This document shows, in pieces, positions 1 to 8,663 of a stretch of DNA of 64,000 nucleotides; the stretch's first letter is position 1; the number at the start of each line of letters is the position of its first letter. The position numbers and the translations under genes were made by a program. Location of the stretch: positions 248,001 to 312,000 of the forward strand of contig NZ_JAKUHT010000001.1 in NCBI RefSeq assembly GCF_022436705.1, written 5' to 3'. This stretch comes from Nocardioides sp. CFH 31398. GTDB lineage: Bacteria > Actinomycetota > Actinomycetes > Propionibacteriales > Nocardioidaceae. The notes below the pieces were generated by a model, which saw only the letters and a program-made list of their open reading frames with translations, was not told the origin of the DNA and did not search any database.

Positions 1-14
1 CACATCGCGCTCAT
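1..14 (-). CDS. Start of the next gene downstream of the sigma factor (partial)
   Basis: Only an ATG and the first few codons (M-S-A-M) lie in the window, running off the left edge. The ATG overlaps the stop of the 33-codon mini-ORF in an ATGA, so it looks translationally coupled. In Streptomyces the gene after bldN encodes the anti-sigma factor RsbN, so an anti-sigma or similar membrane protein would be expected here. That is inference from family context; nothing in these few codons identifies it. Confidence 0.3.
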
Positions 15-112
15 CCGGTCCGTCCTTCGTCCGCCCGTCCGCCGGCCCCCGTGTCCGGTGGCACGCATCCACCGGTCACAACGAGGCTCGCGGTCCTTCG
101 GTTACGGGTCAT
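11..112 (-). CDS. 33-residue bridging mini-ORF after the sigma factor
   Basis: The ATG overlaps the sigma factor stop (ATGA at 109-112) and its own TGA overlaps the ATG of the next gene (ATGA at 11-14). The product is Gly/Arg/Thr-rich and resembles nothing I know. It may serve only to carry ribosomes from the sigma gene to the next gene rather than make a functional protein. The same architecture occurs between nuoL and nuoM (47452-47523). It could also be a chance open frame in GC-rich DNA. Confidence 0.35.
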   Translation of the reverse strand: MTRNRRTASLVVTGGCVPPDTGAGGRADEGRTG

Positions 113-903
113 CGGTCGCGGATCCCCTCGGGCACCAGCTTCGCCAGGTTGCGCACCCCGCGCAGCTGCAGCTGCTTCACCGCCCCGTCGCTGCGGCCGA
201 GGACGGCGGCGGTCTCGGCGATGCTCAGACCCTGCAGGAAGCGCATGATCAGGCACTCCTGCTGCTCGGTCGGCAGCTGCGTCAGGGCCCGGAGCAGCAT
301 CTCGTTCGTGAGCTCGCCCATCACGGTCGACTCGACGGTCTCGACGGCGCCGTCGTGGGCCGACATGTCCTCCGTGGCCGACTCCAGCCGCGTCTTCCCC
401 GCCTTGAAGTGGTCGGTCGTCAGGTTGCGGGCGATGGTCATGAGCCAGGCGCCGAAGTCACGGCCCTGCCACCGGAAACCGTCCATGTTGCGCAGGGCGC
501 GGAAGAACGTGTCCGCGGCCAGGTCCTCGGCCAGGGAGACCGAGCGGGTGCGGTAGTAGAGGAAGCGGTACACGGACGGGTGGTAGTGGTCGTAGAGCTC
601 GCCGAACGCGTCCCGGTCGCCGCCCCGCGCCAGCTCGACGAGGGCGATGAGGCGGGTGCGCTCCTCCTCGGTGTCCTCCGACGACACGGCGAGGTCGTGG
701 TCGTCGGGCGCGCCGGCGCCGCCGGGGACGACGGCCTGCTCCGAGAGCAGCATCCCGTCCACCATCGCGTGACCCGACGCGCCGGCGAGGCCGGGGGAGG
801 GGACCACGGCGGCCGCCTGGGGCACCGCGCACGCGGACAGCACGCGCAGCACCGCCTCGCGCAGCGCTGCCAGCCCGTCCGGTCCCGCCCGACCGTCCGT
901 CAT
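109..903 (-). CDS. ECF RNA polymerase sigma factor, BldN-like
   Basis: 264-residue sigma-70 family protein. Region 2 spans about residues 92-160 (core-binding and -10 recognition; motif DTFFRALRNM, then WQGRDFGAWLMTIARN). Region 4 spans about 203-255 (helix-turn-helix: LSIAETAAVLGRSDGAVKQL). The roughly 85-residue N-terminal extension before region 2 is unusual for ECF factors but typical of the BldN family, whose Streptomyces member controls aerial hyphae formation and is processed from a pro-form. The neighbourhood (HAD phosphatase, glutaredoxin, rex, hemACDB) matches what I recall around bldN in Streptomyces, supporting orthology. The ATG at 903 has a good Shine-Dalgarno (GGAGGA) and a clear sigma-70-like promoter upstream. 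The target regulon in this organism is unknown. Confidence 0.88.
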   Translation of the reverse strand: MTDGRAGPDGLAALREAVLRVLSACAVPQAAAVVPSPGLAGASGHAMVDGMLLSEQAVVPGGAGAPDDHDLAVSSEDTEEERTRLIALVELARGGDRDAFGELYDHYHPSVYRFLYYRTRSVSLAEDLAADTFFRALRNMDGFRWQGRDFGAWLMTIARNLTTDHFKAGKTRLESATEDMSAHDGAVETVESTVMGELTNEMLLRALTQLPTEQQECLIMRFLQGLSIAETAAVLGRSDGAVKQLQLRGVRNLAKLVPEGIRDR

Positions 904-944
904 CGGTGACGTCCTCCCCCTGCCCGTCCTCGGGGCAACTCCCT

Positions 945-973
945 ACGGTAAGGGGGTTCGGGCCCCCTGTGAA
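945..973 (-). promoter_or_regulatory. Promoter of the BldN-like sigma gene
   Basis: On the minus strand a -35 TTCACA (968-973) and -10 TACCGT (945-950) are separated by exactly 17 bases, about 42 bases before the ATG. This is one of the best housekeeping-type promoters in the window. The spacer contains an inverted repeat of G and C runs (GGGGG/CCCCC) that could form a hairpin or operator. Confidence 0.6.
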
Positions 974-1040
974 GTCGGAGAACCGTCGTGCACCGCCCGG
1001 CGCACCCGGTGCGCGGTCGGCGCCCCAGCCCCTCAGGGCG

Positions 1041-1937
1041 TCAGGAGGTACGGCGCCGGGCGGCCAGGGCGCCCGCGGTCAGGGCCACCGCCCCGCCGGC
1101 GACCGCCGTGGCCGCGCCGAGCCGCGCGGCCCGTCGTCCGACCCGGTAGTCGCGGACCGGCCAGCCCTGCTCCTCGGCGTGGCGGCGCAGCCGGCGGTCG
1201 GGGTTCACCGCGCACGGGTGCCCCACCAGGCCGAGCAGCGGCAGGTCGTTGGAGGAGTCGGAGTACGCCGAGCACCGCGACACGTCGAGCCCCTCCGCCT
1301 CGGCGAGGTCACGGACCGCGACGGCCTTCGCCTCGCCGTGCAGGAGGTCGCCGACGAGGCGGCCGGTGTAGACGCCGTCCACGTGCTCGGCGACGGTGCC
1401 CATCGCTCCCGTGAGGCCGAGCCGTCGCGCGATCACCTCCGCGATCTCGATGGGGGCGGCGGTCACCAGCCACACGCGCTCGCCGCGGTCCAGGTGCAGC
1501 TGGGCGAGCGCCCGCGTGCCGGGCCAGATCCGGTAGGCCATGCCCTCGTCGAAGACCTCGTCGGCCAGCGACTGCAGCTCGGTGACCTCGTGCCCGGCGA
1601 TCACCGACAGGGCCGCCGTGCGGGCGTCGGCGACGTGGCCGGCGTTCTCGGCGCCGGCGACGCGGAACCAGACCTGCTTGCCGAGGGCGCCGGCCATCTC
1701 GCGCGGCCCGAAGAAGCCGCGCTGGTACATGCCGCGGGCCAGGTGGTAGATGCTCGCGCCCTGCACGATCGTGTTGTCGACGTCGAAGAACGCGGCCGCG
1801 GTCGGGTCGTCCGCCACGGTGAGCTCCCGCTCGACCTCCGCGCTGGCGGCCTGGGCCTCGCCCGCGAGCGCCGAGCGGACCCGCAGGTCGGGGGCGCGCA
1901 CGACACGGCGCTGCGGGCCGGGCTGCCGCGGTGTCAC
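1041..1937 (-). CDS. HAD-superfamily (IB) phosphatase with C-terminal membrane anchor
   Basis: 298-residue phosphohydrolase of the SerB-like HAD-IB group. Motif I is FFDVDNTI with nucleophile D52 and acid/base D54, the motif III lysine is K204, and motif IV SDSSNDLP holds D227 and D231 for magnesium. About residues 272-294 form a hydrophobic Ala/Gly/Val segment followed by Arg residues, suggesting a membrane tail. The substrate is unknown; relatives act on phosphoserine or phospholipid head groups. The GTG start at 1937 is supported by TAGGAT exactly six bases upstream, implying a leaderless transcript. It diverges from the glutaredoxin-like gene. Confidence 0.85.
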   Translation of the reverse strand: MTPRQPGPQRRVVRAPDLRVRSALAGEAQAASAEVERELTVADDPTAAAFFDVDNTIVQGASIYHLARGMYQRGFFGPREMAGALGKQVWFRVAGAENAGHVADARTAALSVIAGHEVTELQSLADEVFDEGMAYRIWPGTRALAQLHLDRGERVWLVTAAPIEIAEVIARRLGLTGAMGTVAEHVDGVYTGRLVGDLLHGEAKAVAVRDLAEAEGLDVSRCSAYSDSSNDLPLLGLVGHPCAVNPDRRLRRHAEEQGWPVRDYRVGRRAARLGAATAVAGGAVALTAGALAARRRTS

Positions 1938-1943
1938 GTTGCG

Positions 1944-1992
1944 ATCCTAGCCACCCCGGCCCCCGTCACCGGCCGGGCGACCGGCCTACGAT
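1944..1992. promoter_or_regulatory. Divergent leaderless -10 elements (HAD phosphatase / glutaredoxin)
   Basis: TAGGAT on the minus strand (1944-1949) and TACGAT on the plus strand (1987-1992) each lie six bases before a GTG start (1937 and 1999). In actinobacteria this spacing typically places transcription initiation at the start codon. No clear -35 elements are seen. Confidence 0.5.
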
Positions 1993-1998
1993 CGGAGG

Positions 1999-2280
1999 GT
2001 GTCCGGCGCGACGGGGAAGGCGAGCGACGAGGCCCGTGTGACGTTCGTGACGCGGGAGGGCTGCCACCTGTGCGAGGAGGCCCGTGCGGTGGTCGCGGCC
2101 GTCTGCGCCGAGGTGGGCGAGCGCTTCGTCGAGGTCGACGTCGACGACGACCCCGCCCTGCTCGCGCGGTACGACGAGCAGGTCCCGGTGACCTTCGTGG
2201 ACGGGCGGCAGCACGACTTCTGGCGGGTCGACGCGGGTCGGCTCCGCCGGGCGCTGACCGAGGGCGGCCGGGTCGGCTGA
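1999..2280 (+). CDS. Glutaredoxin-like thiol-disulfide protein
   Basis: 93 residues with a thioredoxin-fold N-terminus: beta strand VTFVTREG, then the redox motif C-H-L-C (C22, C25), helix, strand FVEVDVDDD, then the cis-proline strand VPVTFVDG. Length and motif match the short glutaredoxin/DUF836-like proteins that often sit between a HAD phosphatase and rex in actinobacteria. It probably reduces or senses disulfides in the cytosol; the partner is unknown. The GTG start fits the leaderless -10 at 1987-1992. The stretch 2281-2480 downstream has no gene and holds the rex promoter. Confidence 0.85.
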   Translation: MSGATGKASDEARVTFVTREGCHLCEEARAVVAAVCAEVGERFVEVDVDDDPALLARYDEQVPVTFVDGRQHDFWRVDAGRLRRALTEGGRVG

Positions 2281-2367
2281 CGCCGCCGGCGGGTGCCCGT
2301 GCGCGACGTGCCCTCGCCCTGCCCGTGCCGGGCCTCGCCGGGTGTGGTAGCGCCCGTTCGCGCCGTT

Positions 2368-2396
2368 TTGTCCTCGCGTTCACGAACTCCTACGCT
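2368..2396 (+). promoter_or_regulatory. rex promoter with overlapping candidate Rex operator
   Basis: A -35 TTGTCC (2368-2373) and -10 TACGCT (2391-2396) are 17 bases apart. The 18 bases at 2368-2385 match the Streptomyces Rex operator (TTGTGAACNNNTTCACAA) in the TTGT end, the single C and the TTCAC half-site, but the left inner arm is degenerate. Autoregulation of rex-hem is known in Streptomyces and would fit. Confidence 0.5.
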
Positions 2397-2480
2397 TGCG
2401 GAGCCGCGCGGTTGGGGGAAGTGACTGGACGCGACCTCCCGGACGTCGAACCGGGTGCGCGCGGCGGGAGACGAGAACAC

Positions 2481-3242
2481 GTGACGCAACGGCGCGCACC
2501 GCGGGGCGAGACGCCTGCCGGCGGGGTGGCACCCACCCTGGACGGGGCAGCCGCACCCGTCGACAAGGGGCTCCCCGAGGCGACCCTCTCGCGTCTCCCC
2601 GTCTACCTGCGGGCGCTGACCGCCCTCGCCGACGCCGGCACCGCCACCTGCTCCAGCGACGCCCTCGCCACGGCGTCCGGGGTGACCGGCGCGAAGGTGC
2701 GCAAGGACCTCAGCCACCTCGGCTCCTACGGCACCCGGGGCGTCGGCTACGACGTGTCGTACCTGCGCCACCAGATCGCGCGCGAGATCGGGCTGACCCA
2801 GGACTGGGCCGTCGTCGTCGCCGGCATCGGCAACCTGGGCCACGCGCTCGCCAACTACTCCGGCTTCCGCAGCCGCGGCTTCCGGGTCGTCGCGCTGCTG
2901 GACGCCGACCCGCAGCGGCACGGCGAGGAGATCGGGGGCCTGCGGGTGCGGCCCTTCGACGACCTCGAGCGGGTGGTCGCCGAGCACGGCGTCAGCATCG
3001 CCGTCGTCGCGACCCCCGCCGCCGCCGCCCAGGAGGTGGCCGACCGGATGGTCGCCGCCGGCATCACCAGCATCCTCAACTTCGCGCCCGCCGTCCTCGC
3101 CGTCCCCGACGGCGTCGACGTCCGCAAGGTCGACCTGTCCACCGAGCTGCAGATCCTCGCCTACCACGAGCAGCGGAAGGCGCCGTCCTCGCGCGCCGGC
3201 GCGCCCGTGGGTACCGGGGGTCGCGGAGAGGAGTCCGCATGA
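2481..3242 (+). CDS. rex: Redox-sensing transcriptional repressor Rex
   Basis: 253-residue Rex. An N-terminal winged helix covers about residues 33-90 (DNA reading; ...GAKVRKDLSHLGSYGTRGVG). A Rossmann NAD(H)-binding domain starts at about 108 with GIGNLG (115-120), and a C-terminal helix (TELQILAYHEQR) provides the domain-swapped dimer arm. Rex leaves its operators when NADH/NAD+ rises, derepressing respiratory and heme genes. The first roughly 30 residues are a low-complexity extension. The GTG at 2481 has GGGAG eight bases upstream. It overlaps hemA by ATGA, so sensor and heme pathway are co-translated. Candidate targets in the window are its own promoter, hemL and nuoA. Confidence 0.95.
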   Translation: MTQRRAPRGETPAGGVAPTLDGAAAPVDKGLPEATLSRLPVYLRALTALADAGTATCSSDALATASGVTGAKVRKDLSHLGSYGTRGVGYDVSYLRHQIAREIGLTQDWAVVVAGIGNLGHALANYSGFRSRGFRVVALLDADPQRHGEEIGGLRVRPFDDLERVVAEHGVSIAVVATPAAAAQEVADRMVAAGITSILNFAPAVLAVPDGVDVRKVDLSTELQILAYHEQRKAPSSRAGAPVGTGGRGEESA

Positions 3243-4546
3243 GCGTCCTGGTGGTGGGGGTCTCCCACAAGTCGGCGCCGGTCTCGCTGCTCGAGCGTCT
3301 CGCGCTCGACCACGACGGGGCCGTGAAGCTCGTCGACGACGTGATGGGGTGCGACCACGTCACGGAGGCGACGGTGATCGCCACGTGCAACCGCATCGAG
3401 GTCTACGCCGACGTCGACCGGTTCCACGGCAGCGTCGAGGACATCTCGCGGCTGCTGACCCGCGGGGCGGACGAGGTGCCCGAGTCGCTCGTGGAGCACC
3501 TCTACGTGCACTACGAGGACGCCGCGGTCTCCCACCTCTTCCAGGTCGCCAGCGGCCTGGAGTCGATGGTCGTCGGGGAGAGCCAGATCCTCGGCCAGAC
3601 CCGTGAGGCGCTGCGGTCGGGCCAGGAGGCCGGGACCGTCGGACCCTCGCTCAACGCCCTGTTCCAGCAGGCGCTGCGGGTCGGGAAGCGCGCGCACGCC
3701 GAGACCGACGTCGACCGCGCCGCACCCTCGCTGGTCACGGCCGCCCTGAGCCGCGCCGAGGCCGCGATCGGCCCGGTCACCGGTCAGCGGGTCGCCATCC
3801 TCGGCGCCGGCGCGATGGCGGCCCTGGCCGCCTCCACGCTGGCTGCCGCCGGGGCCGGCGACGTCGCCGTGGTCAACCGCTCCAGCGCCTCCGCCGAGCG
3901 CCTCGCCCGCACGTACGGCGCCCGCGCCGTCGACATGTCCGGCCTGGCCGAGGAGGTCGGCCGCGCCGACCTCGTCGTCTCCTGCACCGGCGCCACCGGC
4001 ACGGTCCTGGACGCCGCGGTGCTGCGCGAGGCCCGCGAGGCCGCCGGCACCGCGCAGCGCCCCCTCGCGGTCGTCGACCTCGCGCTGCCGCGCGACGTCG
4101 AGGCGGGCGTCGAGGACCTCCCGCACGTCACCCTCGTCGACCTCGCCCTGCTCGCCGCCGAGCTGCGCGGGTCCGACGCCGGGCGCGGCGTGGCCGAGGT
4201 GCGCGAGATCGTCGCCGAGGAGCTCGCGGTCTTCCTCGCCACCCGCCGCCAGGCCAGCGTCACCCCGACCGTGGTCGCGCTGCGCTCGATGGCCACCGCC
4301 GTCGTGGACGCGGAGATGGCGCGCCTCGTCGCCCGCGTGCCCGACCTCGACCCCGCCACGCACGACGAGGTGCTGCACACGGTGCGCCGCGTCGTCGACA
4401 AGCTGCTGCACCAGCCGACCGTCCGGGTCAAGGAGCTGGCCGGCGAGACCGGTGCGGTGTCGTACGCCGCCGCGCTCGCCGAGCTCTTCTCCCTGCACCC
4501 CGACGCCGTCGAGGCCGTCACGCGTCCGGAAGGGATGGGCACGTGA
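3239..4546 (+). CDS. hemA: Glutamyl-tRNA reductase
   Basis: 435-residue enzyme for the first committed step of C5-pathway tetrapyrrole synthesis: NADPH-dependent reduction of Glu-tRNA to glutamate-1-semialdehyde. N-terminal catalytic domain with nucleophile C50 in [10 protein letters not shown]; the GESQILGQ motif lies near residue 120; the NADP-binding domain begins with [14 protein letters not shown]; a helical dimerisation domain ends the protein. It forms a relay with hemL at 10229, the next enzyme, encoded in a separate operon. It overlaps rex (ATGA) and hemC (GTGA) and has a strong GGAGAGGAG ribosome site inside rex. Confidence 0.97.
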   Translation: MSVLVVGVSHKSAPVSLLERLALDHDGAVKLVDDVMGCDHVTEATVIATCNRIEVYADVDRFHGSVEDISRLLTRGADEVPESLVEHLYVHYEDAAVSHLFQVASGLESMVVGESQILGQTREALRSGQEAGTVGPSLNALFQQALRVGKRAHAETDVDRAAPSLVTAALSRAEAAIGPVTGQRVAILGAGAMAALAASTLAAAGAGDVAVVNRSSASAERLARTYGARAVDMSGLAEEVGRADLVVSCTGATGTVLDAAVLREAREAAGTAQRPLAVVDLALPRDVEAGVEDLPHVTLVDLALLAAELRGSDAGRGVAEVREIVAEELAVFLATRRQASVTPTVVALRSMATAVVDAEMARLVARVPDLDPATHDEVLHTVRRVVDKLLHQPTVRVKELAGETGAVSYAAALAELFSLHPDAVEAVTRPEGMGT

Positions 4547-5535
4547 CGACCACGTCCACCGGCGCCACCGGCACACGGACGCTGCGGGTCGGCACCCGCG
4601 CCTCGCGCCTGGCCACCACCCAGTCCCAGCACGTCGCCGACCTGGTCACCGAGCGGCTCGGCCTGCCCACCGAGCTCGTGGAGGTCACCACCGAGGGCGA
4701 CGTCAACCGCGCCCCGCTGGCCACCATCGGCGGCGCCGGGGTCTTCGTCGGCGCCCTGCGCGCCGCGCTCCTCGAGGGGCGCGTCGACGTCGCCGTCCAC
4801 TCGCTGAAGGACCTGCCCACCGCGCCCGAGCCGGGGGTGGCCCTGGCCGCCGTCCCGCCGCGCGAGGACGCCCGCGACGCCGTGGTCGCCCGCGACGGGC
4901 TCACGCTGGGCGAGCTGCCCGCCGGCAGCCGCGTCGGCACGGGCTCGCCGCGGCGCGCCGCGCAGCTCGGCGCCCTCGGGCTCGGCCTCGAGGTCGTCGC
5001 CATCCGCGGCAACGTCGACACCCGCCTCGGCAAGGTCACCTCGGGCGAGCTCGACGCCGTCGTCCTGGCCCGGGCGGGCCTCGCCCGCATCGGTCGCGCC
5101 GACGAGGTCACCGAGGTGCTCGACCCGCTCCAGATGCTCCCGGCCCCCGGCCAGGGCGCCCTCGCGGTCGAGTGCCGGGCGGACGACGTCCACGAGGGGG
5201 AGCACCTCTCGGCGCTCCTCGCAAGTTTGCAGGATCCGGTGGCACGCGCCACCGTAGACGCCGAGCGGGCCGTGCTCGCCGCCCTCGAGGCGGGGTGCTC
5301 GGCCCCGGTCGGCGCTCTGGCCGACGTCGTGGAGGGCGAGGACGGCGAGGAGCTGTACCTGCGGGCCGTCGCCCTCTCGGGGGACGGAGCGGTGGAGATC
5401 CGCCGCTCGGCCGTGGGGGACCCCGCCGACGCCGCCGGTCTCGGCCGACGCCTCGCCGACGAGATGCTCGCCGACGGAGCAGCAGAACTGATGCAGGACC
5501 ACGTGTCACCTGACAACGGAGAGCAGCGCGCATGA
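4543..5535 (+). CDS. hemC: Porphobilinogen deaminase (hydroxymethylbilane synthase)
   Basis: 330-residue enzyme joining four porphobilinogens into hydroxymethylbilane. The N-terminal [11 protein letters not shown] and [11 protein letters not shown] motifs hold catalytic D90. The dipyrromethane cofactor is attached at C252 in EAGCSAPVG. Length is normal for actinobacteria. The GTG start overlaps the hemA stop (GTGA), and the gene overlaps hemD by ATGA, so the three are one translational unit. Confidence 0.97.
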   Translation: MTTTSTGATGTRTLRVGTRASRLATTQSQHVADLVTERLGLPTELVEVTTEGDVNRAPLATIGGAGVFVGALRAALLEGRVDVAVHSLKDLPTAPEPGVALAAVPPREDARDAVVARDGLTLGELPAGSRVGTGSPRRAAQLGALGLGLEVVAIRGNVDTRLGKVTSGELDAVVLARAGLARIGRADEVTEVLDPLQMLPAPGQGALAVECRADDVHEGEHLSALLASLQDPVARATVDAERAVLAALEAGCSAPVGALADVVEGEDGEELYLRAVALSGDGAVEIRRSAVGDPADAAGLGRRLADEMLADGAAELMQDHVSPDNGEQRA

Positions 5536-7247
5536 CCACTGTGACCACCGCAGCCACTGCTGACCTCGGGGCCACCGCCCCCGCCGCCACCCCGCGTGGC
5601 GCCGCGGGCGCGACCAGGTCGGCCGGATCGACCGCCCCCGCCAGCCGCGGGCGCGTCTCCTTCGTCGGTGCGGGCCCCGGCGACCCGGGCCTGCTCACCG
5701 TCCGTGCCGTGCAGCTGCTCCGCGACGCCGACGTCGTCGTCACCGAGGTCGCCGAGCACGAGGCGATGGTCCGCGAGCTGCTGACCGACGTCGCGGAGGA
5801 CGCCCTGCCCGAGCTGCTCGACGGCGGCTTCGGCGAGGACGGCCAGCCCCTGACCCACGCCGCCCGCGGCAAGGTCGTCGTCAAGGCCGCCAAGGGCGGC
5901 CGTCGCGTCGTCCGCCTCATGGCCGGCGACCCCTTCCTCTACGCCTCGGGCCCCGAGGAGGCGCAGGCCTGCGTGAAGGCCGGCCTCGGCCTCGAGATCG
6001 TCCCCGGCGTCTCGTCGGTCTCCGCGGTCCCGGCGTACGCCGGCATCCCGCTGACCACGAAGACCCACCGCGAGGTCGCCGTCGTCACCTGCGGCGAGTC
6101 GCGCATCGACTGGGCGCGCTACGCCGACGACCGGACGCTGGTGCTGCTGTCGGCCGTCGGCTCGATCGGCGAGGTCGCCGACGCGCTCGTGGCCGCCGGC
6201 CGCCCGGCCGACACCCCGGTCGCGATGACGCGGGTCGGCACCACCACCGAGCAGGACACCCTGGTCAGCACCCTCGAGCACGTGGCCGCCGACGTCCGCG
6301 CGGCCCGCGTCGAGCCCCCGGCCGTCACCGTCGTCGGCGACGTCGTCGACCTGCGCCAGACCCTGTCGTGGTTCGAGACCAAGCCGCTGTTCGGGTGGCG
6401 CGTCCTGTTGCCCCGCACCAAGGACCAGGCCGGCCCGCTGGTCGCCCGCCTGCGCGGCTACGGCGCCGTGCCCGAGGAGGTCCCCACGATCTCCGTCGAG
6501 CCGCCGCGCAACCCGCAGCAGATGGACAAGGCCGTCCGCGGCCTCGTCGAGGGTCGCTACGAGTGGATCGCCTTCACCTCGGTCAACGCCGTGAAGGCCG
6601 TCCGGGAGAAGTTCGAGGAGTACGGCCTCGACGCCCGCGCGTTCTCCGGCCTGAAGATCGCCGCGGTCGGCGACAAGACCGCCGACGCGATCGCCGCGTG
6701 GGGCCTGCGCCCCGACCTGCTGCCCTCGGGCGAGCAGTCCGCGGCCGGCCTGCTGGCCGACTGGCCGCCGTACGACGACGTGCTGGACCCCATCAACCGC
6801 GTCTTCCTGCCCCGCGCCGACATCGCGACGGAGACCCTCCTCGCGGGCCTCGTCGAGCTGGGCTGGGAGTGCGACGACGTCACGGCGTACCGCACCGTGC
6901 GTGCGGCCCCGCCGCCGGCGCCGACGCGGGACGCGATCAAGTCCGGCAAGTTCGACGCGGTCGTGTTCACGTCGTCCTCGACGGTGCGCAACCTCGTCGG
7001 CATCGCGGGCAAGCCGCACCCGTCGACGATCATCGCCGCGATCGGCCCGGCCACCGCGAAGACCGCGGAGGAGCACGGCCTGCGGGTCGACGTCCTGGCC
7101 GCCGCGCCGTCCGGGGACGAGCTCGCCGACGCCCTCGCCGACTTCGGGGCGGTCCGCCGCGCCGAGCTCCTCGAGTCCGGCCAGCCGGTGACCAAGCCGT
7201 CCGAGCGCCGTCCGGCCGCGCGTCGCAAGGCCACGAGTGGGTCCTGA
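5532..7247 (+). CDS. hemD: Fused uroporphyrinogen-III methyltransferase / uroporphyrinogen-III synthase
   Basis: 571-residue two-domain protein. Residues about 41-280 are a SAM-dependent uroporphyrinogen-III C-methyltransferase (Cob[35 protein letters not shown]-like [15 protein letters not shown]), which diverts uroporphyrinogen-III to siroheme and cobalamin. Residues about 287-545 are uroporphyrinogen-III synthase (Hem[37 protein letters not shown]), which cyclises hydroxymethylbilane. Such fusions are common in actinobacteria and place the branch point on one chain. The N-terminal 40 residues are Ala/Thr-rich, and the C-terminal roughly 25 are basic and probably disordered. Confidence 0.95.
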   Translation: MTTVTTAATADLGATAPAATPRGAAGATRSAGSTAPASRGRVSFVGAGPGDPGLLTVRAVQLLRDADVVVTEVAEHEAMVRELLTDVAEDALPELLDGGFGEDGQPLTHAARGKVVVKAAKGGRRVVRLMAGDPFLYASGPEEAQACVKAGLGLEIVPGVSSVSAVPAYAGIPLTTKTHREVAVVTCGESRIDWARYADDRTLVLLSAVGSIGEVADALVAAGRPADTPVAMTRVGTTTEQDTLVSTLEHVAADVRAARVEPPAVTVVGDVVDLRQTLSWFETKPLFGWRVLLPRTKDQAGPLVARLRGYGAVPEEVPTISVEPPRNPQQMDKAVRGLVEGRYEWIAFTSVNAVKAVREKFEEYGLDARAFSGLKIAAVGDKTADAIAAWGLRPDLLPSGEQSAAGLLADWPPYDDVLDPINRVFLPRADIATETLLAGLVELGWECDDVTAYRTVRAAPPPAPTRDAIKSGKFDAVVFTSSSTVRNLVGIAGKPHPSTIIAAIGPATAKTAEEHGLRVDVLAAAPSGDELADALADFGAVRRAELLESGQPVTKPSERRPAARRKATSGS

Positions 7248-8256
7248 GCCCGTGTCGTCGGGGTCCGCTCCGTCACAGCCGCTGCGGCCGGTGATCCGGC
7301 CGCGGCGGCTGCGTCGTACGGCGGCCACGCGTCGACTGGTCGCGGAGACCTCGCTGGAGGCTCGGCAGCTGGTGCTGCCGGTCTTCGTCAACGAGGTGCT
7401 CGACGAGCCACGCCCCATCTCCTCGATGCCCGGCGTGGTCCAGCACTCGCGCGACTCGCTGCGCGCCGCGGCCGCCGAGGCCGCGCAGCTCGGTCTCGGC
7501 GGGATCATGCTGTTCGGCCTGCCCCGCACCAAGGACGCCGCCGGCTCCGCCGCCCTCGACCCCGAGGGCGTGCTCTCCGTGGCCGTGCGCGACGTGGTCG
7601 CCGAGGTCGGCGACGCGCTGCCCGTGATGGCCGACCTGTGCCTCGACGAGTTCACCGACCACGGCCACTGCGGCGTCCTCGACGCGGCCGGTGGGGTCGA
7701 CAACGACGCCACACTGGCGTCGTACGTCGAGATGGCGCGGGTGCTCGCCGACGCCGGGGTCGACTGGGTCGGCCCCAGCGGGATGATGGACGGGCAGGTC
7801 GCCGCGATCCGCGACGGCCTCGACGACGCGGGGCACACCGACGTCGCGATCATGGCCTACTCCGCGAAGTACGCCTCCGCCTTCTTCGGCCCCTTCCGCG
7901 AGGCCGTGGACTCCTCGCTGACCGGCGACCGCCGCACCTACCAGCAGGACCCCGCCAACGGCCTCGAGGGCGTCCGCGAGGCCCTGCTGGACGTCGAGGA
8001 GGGCGCGGACGTCGTCATGGTCAAGCCGGCCCTGGCCTACCTCGACGTGCTGCGGCGCGTGCGCGACGCCGTCGACGTCCCCGTGGCGGCGTACAACATC
8101 TCGGGGGAGTACTCGATGCTCGAGGCCGCCGCCGCCCACGGCTGGATCGACCGCGAGCCCGCCATCCTCGAGACCCTCACCTCGATCCGCCGCGCCGGCG
8201 CGGACGTCGTGCTGACGTACTGGGCCGCCGAGGCCGCCCGCCTCCTCGCCCGCTAG
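7237..8256 (+). CDS. hemB: Delta-aminolevulinic acid dehydratase (porphobilinogen synthase)
   Basis: 339-residue enzyme condensing two 5-aminolevulinates to porphobilinogen. Schiff-base lysines are K211 ([14 protein letters not shown]) and K263 ([11 protein letters not shown]). The metal-site region reads [15 protein letters not shown]135 and C145 are present but the middle zinc cysteine is replaced by D137. The GTG at 7237 overlaps hemD by 11 bases with AAGG upstream; a second in-frame GTG at 7252 lies just after the hemD stop and is also plausible. It ends the rex-hemACDB operon; its stop is followed at once by repeat array 1. Confidence 0.95.
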   Translation: MGPEPVSSGSAPSQPLRPVIRPRRLRRTAATRRLVAETSLEARQLVLPVFVNEVLDEPRPISSMPGVVQHSRDSLRAAAAEAAQLGLGGIMLFGLPRTKDAAGSAALDPEGVLSVAVRDVVAEVGDALPVMADLCLDEFTDHGHCGVLDAAGGVDNDATLASYVEMARVLADAGVDWVGPSGMMDGQVAAIRDGLDDAGHTDVAIMAYSAKYASAFFGPFREAVDSSLTGDRRTYQQDPANGLEGVREALLDVEEGADVVMVKPALAYLDVLRRVRDAVDVPVAAYNISGEYSMLEAAAAHGWIDREPAILETLTSIRRAGADVVLTYWAAEAARLLAR

Positions 8257-8259
8257 GAC

Positions 8260-8594
8260 GCCGAGTCGGCACGTCTGCGCAGCTGTACGGGGTCGAGTCG
8301 GCACGTCTGCGCACCTGGGGGACGTCGAGTCGGCACGTCTGCGCAGCTCGGAGCGTCGAGTCGGGGCCGGTGCTGCTCCGTGACGACATGACCGTCGGTG
8401 GGTCCAGCCGGAGGCGAGAGCCATCGTTCGTCGCCACACCCGTACGTGCGCAGACGTGCCGACTCGAGCCGTCTGGGGTGCGCAGACGTGCCGACTCGAG
8501 CCGTCTGGGGTGCGCAGACGTGCCGACTCGAGCCGTCTGGGGTGCGCAGACGTGCCGACTCGAGCCTCCTGGGCTGCGCAGACGTGCCGACTCG
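8260..8594. repeat. Mirror-image 32-bp repeat array 1 between convergent genes
   Basis: The gap 8257-8663 has no gene. Three forward copies of a 20-base unit (CGAGTCGGCACGTCTGCGCA) start at 8262, 8294 and 8326, with a partial fourth at 8357. After about 80 unique bases, five inverted copies start at 8447, 8479, 8511, 8543 and 8575. The period is 32 bases on both sides, with 12-base linkers that are also conserved on the right side. The array lies between the ends of hemB and the lytic transglycosylase. The head CGAGTCGGC also occurs in array 3. Function unknown; it is not CRISPR because linkers are conserved and orientation inverts. Confidence 0.9.
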
Positions 8595-8607
8595 GCCGGG
8601 ACGACGA

Positions 8608-8640
8608 ACGCCGCGCCCCCCGGGACGGGGAGCGCGGCGT
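8608..8640. terminator. Hairpin terminator after the lytic transglycosylase
   Basis: A 9-bp perfect stem (8608-8616 with 8632-8640) extended by a C-run/G-run pairing lies 24 bases past the stop on the minus strand. There is no U tract, as is usual in such GC-rich genomes. It could also act on the plus strand. Confidence 0.55.
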
Positions 8641-8663
8641 CCGGTGCTGGCCTGTGCGGTGCG

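Noticed and set aside
8447..8594. CRISPR array (regular repeats with 12-base spacers)
   Set aside because: The spacers are conserved too, copies invert across the array, the repeat is only 20 bases and no cas genes are nearby.
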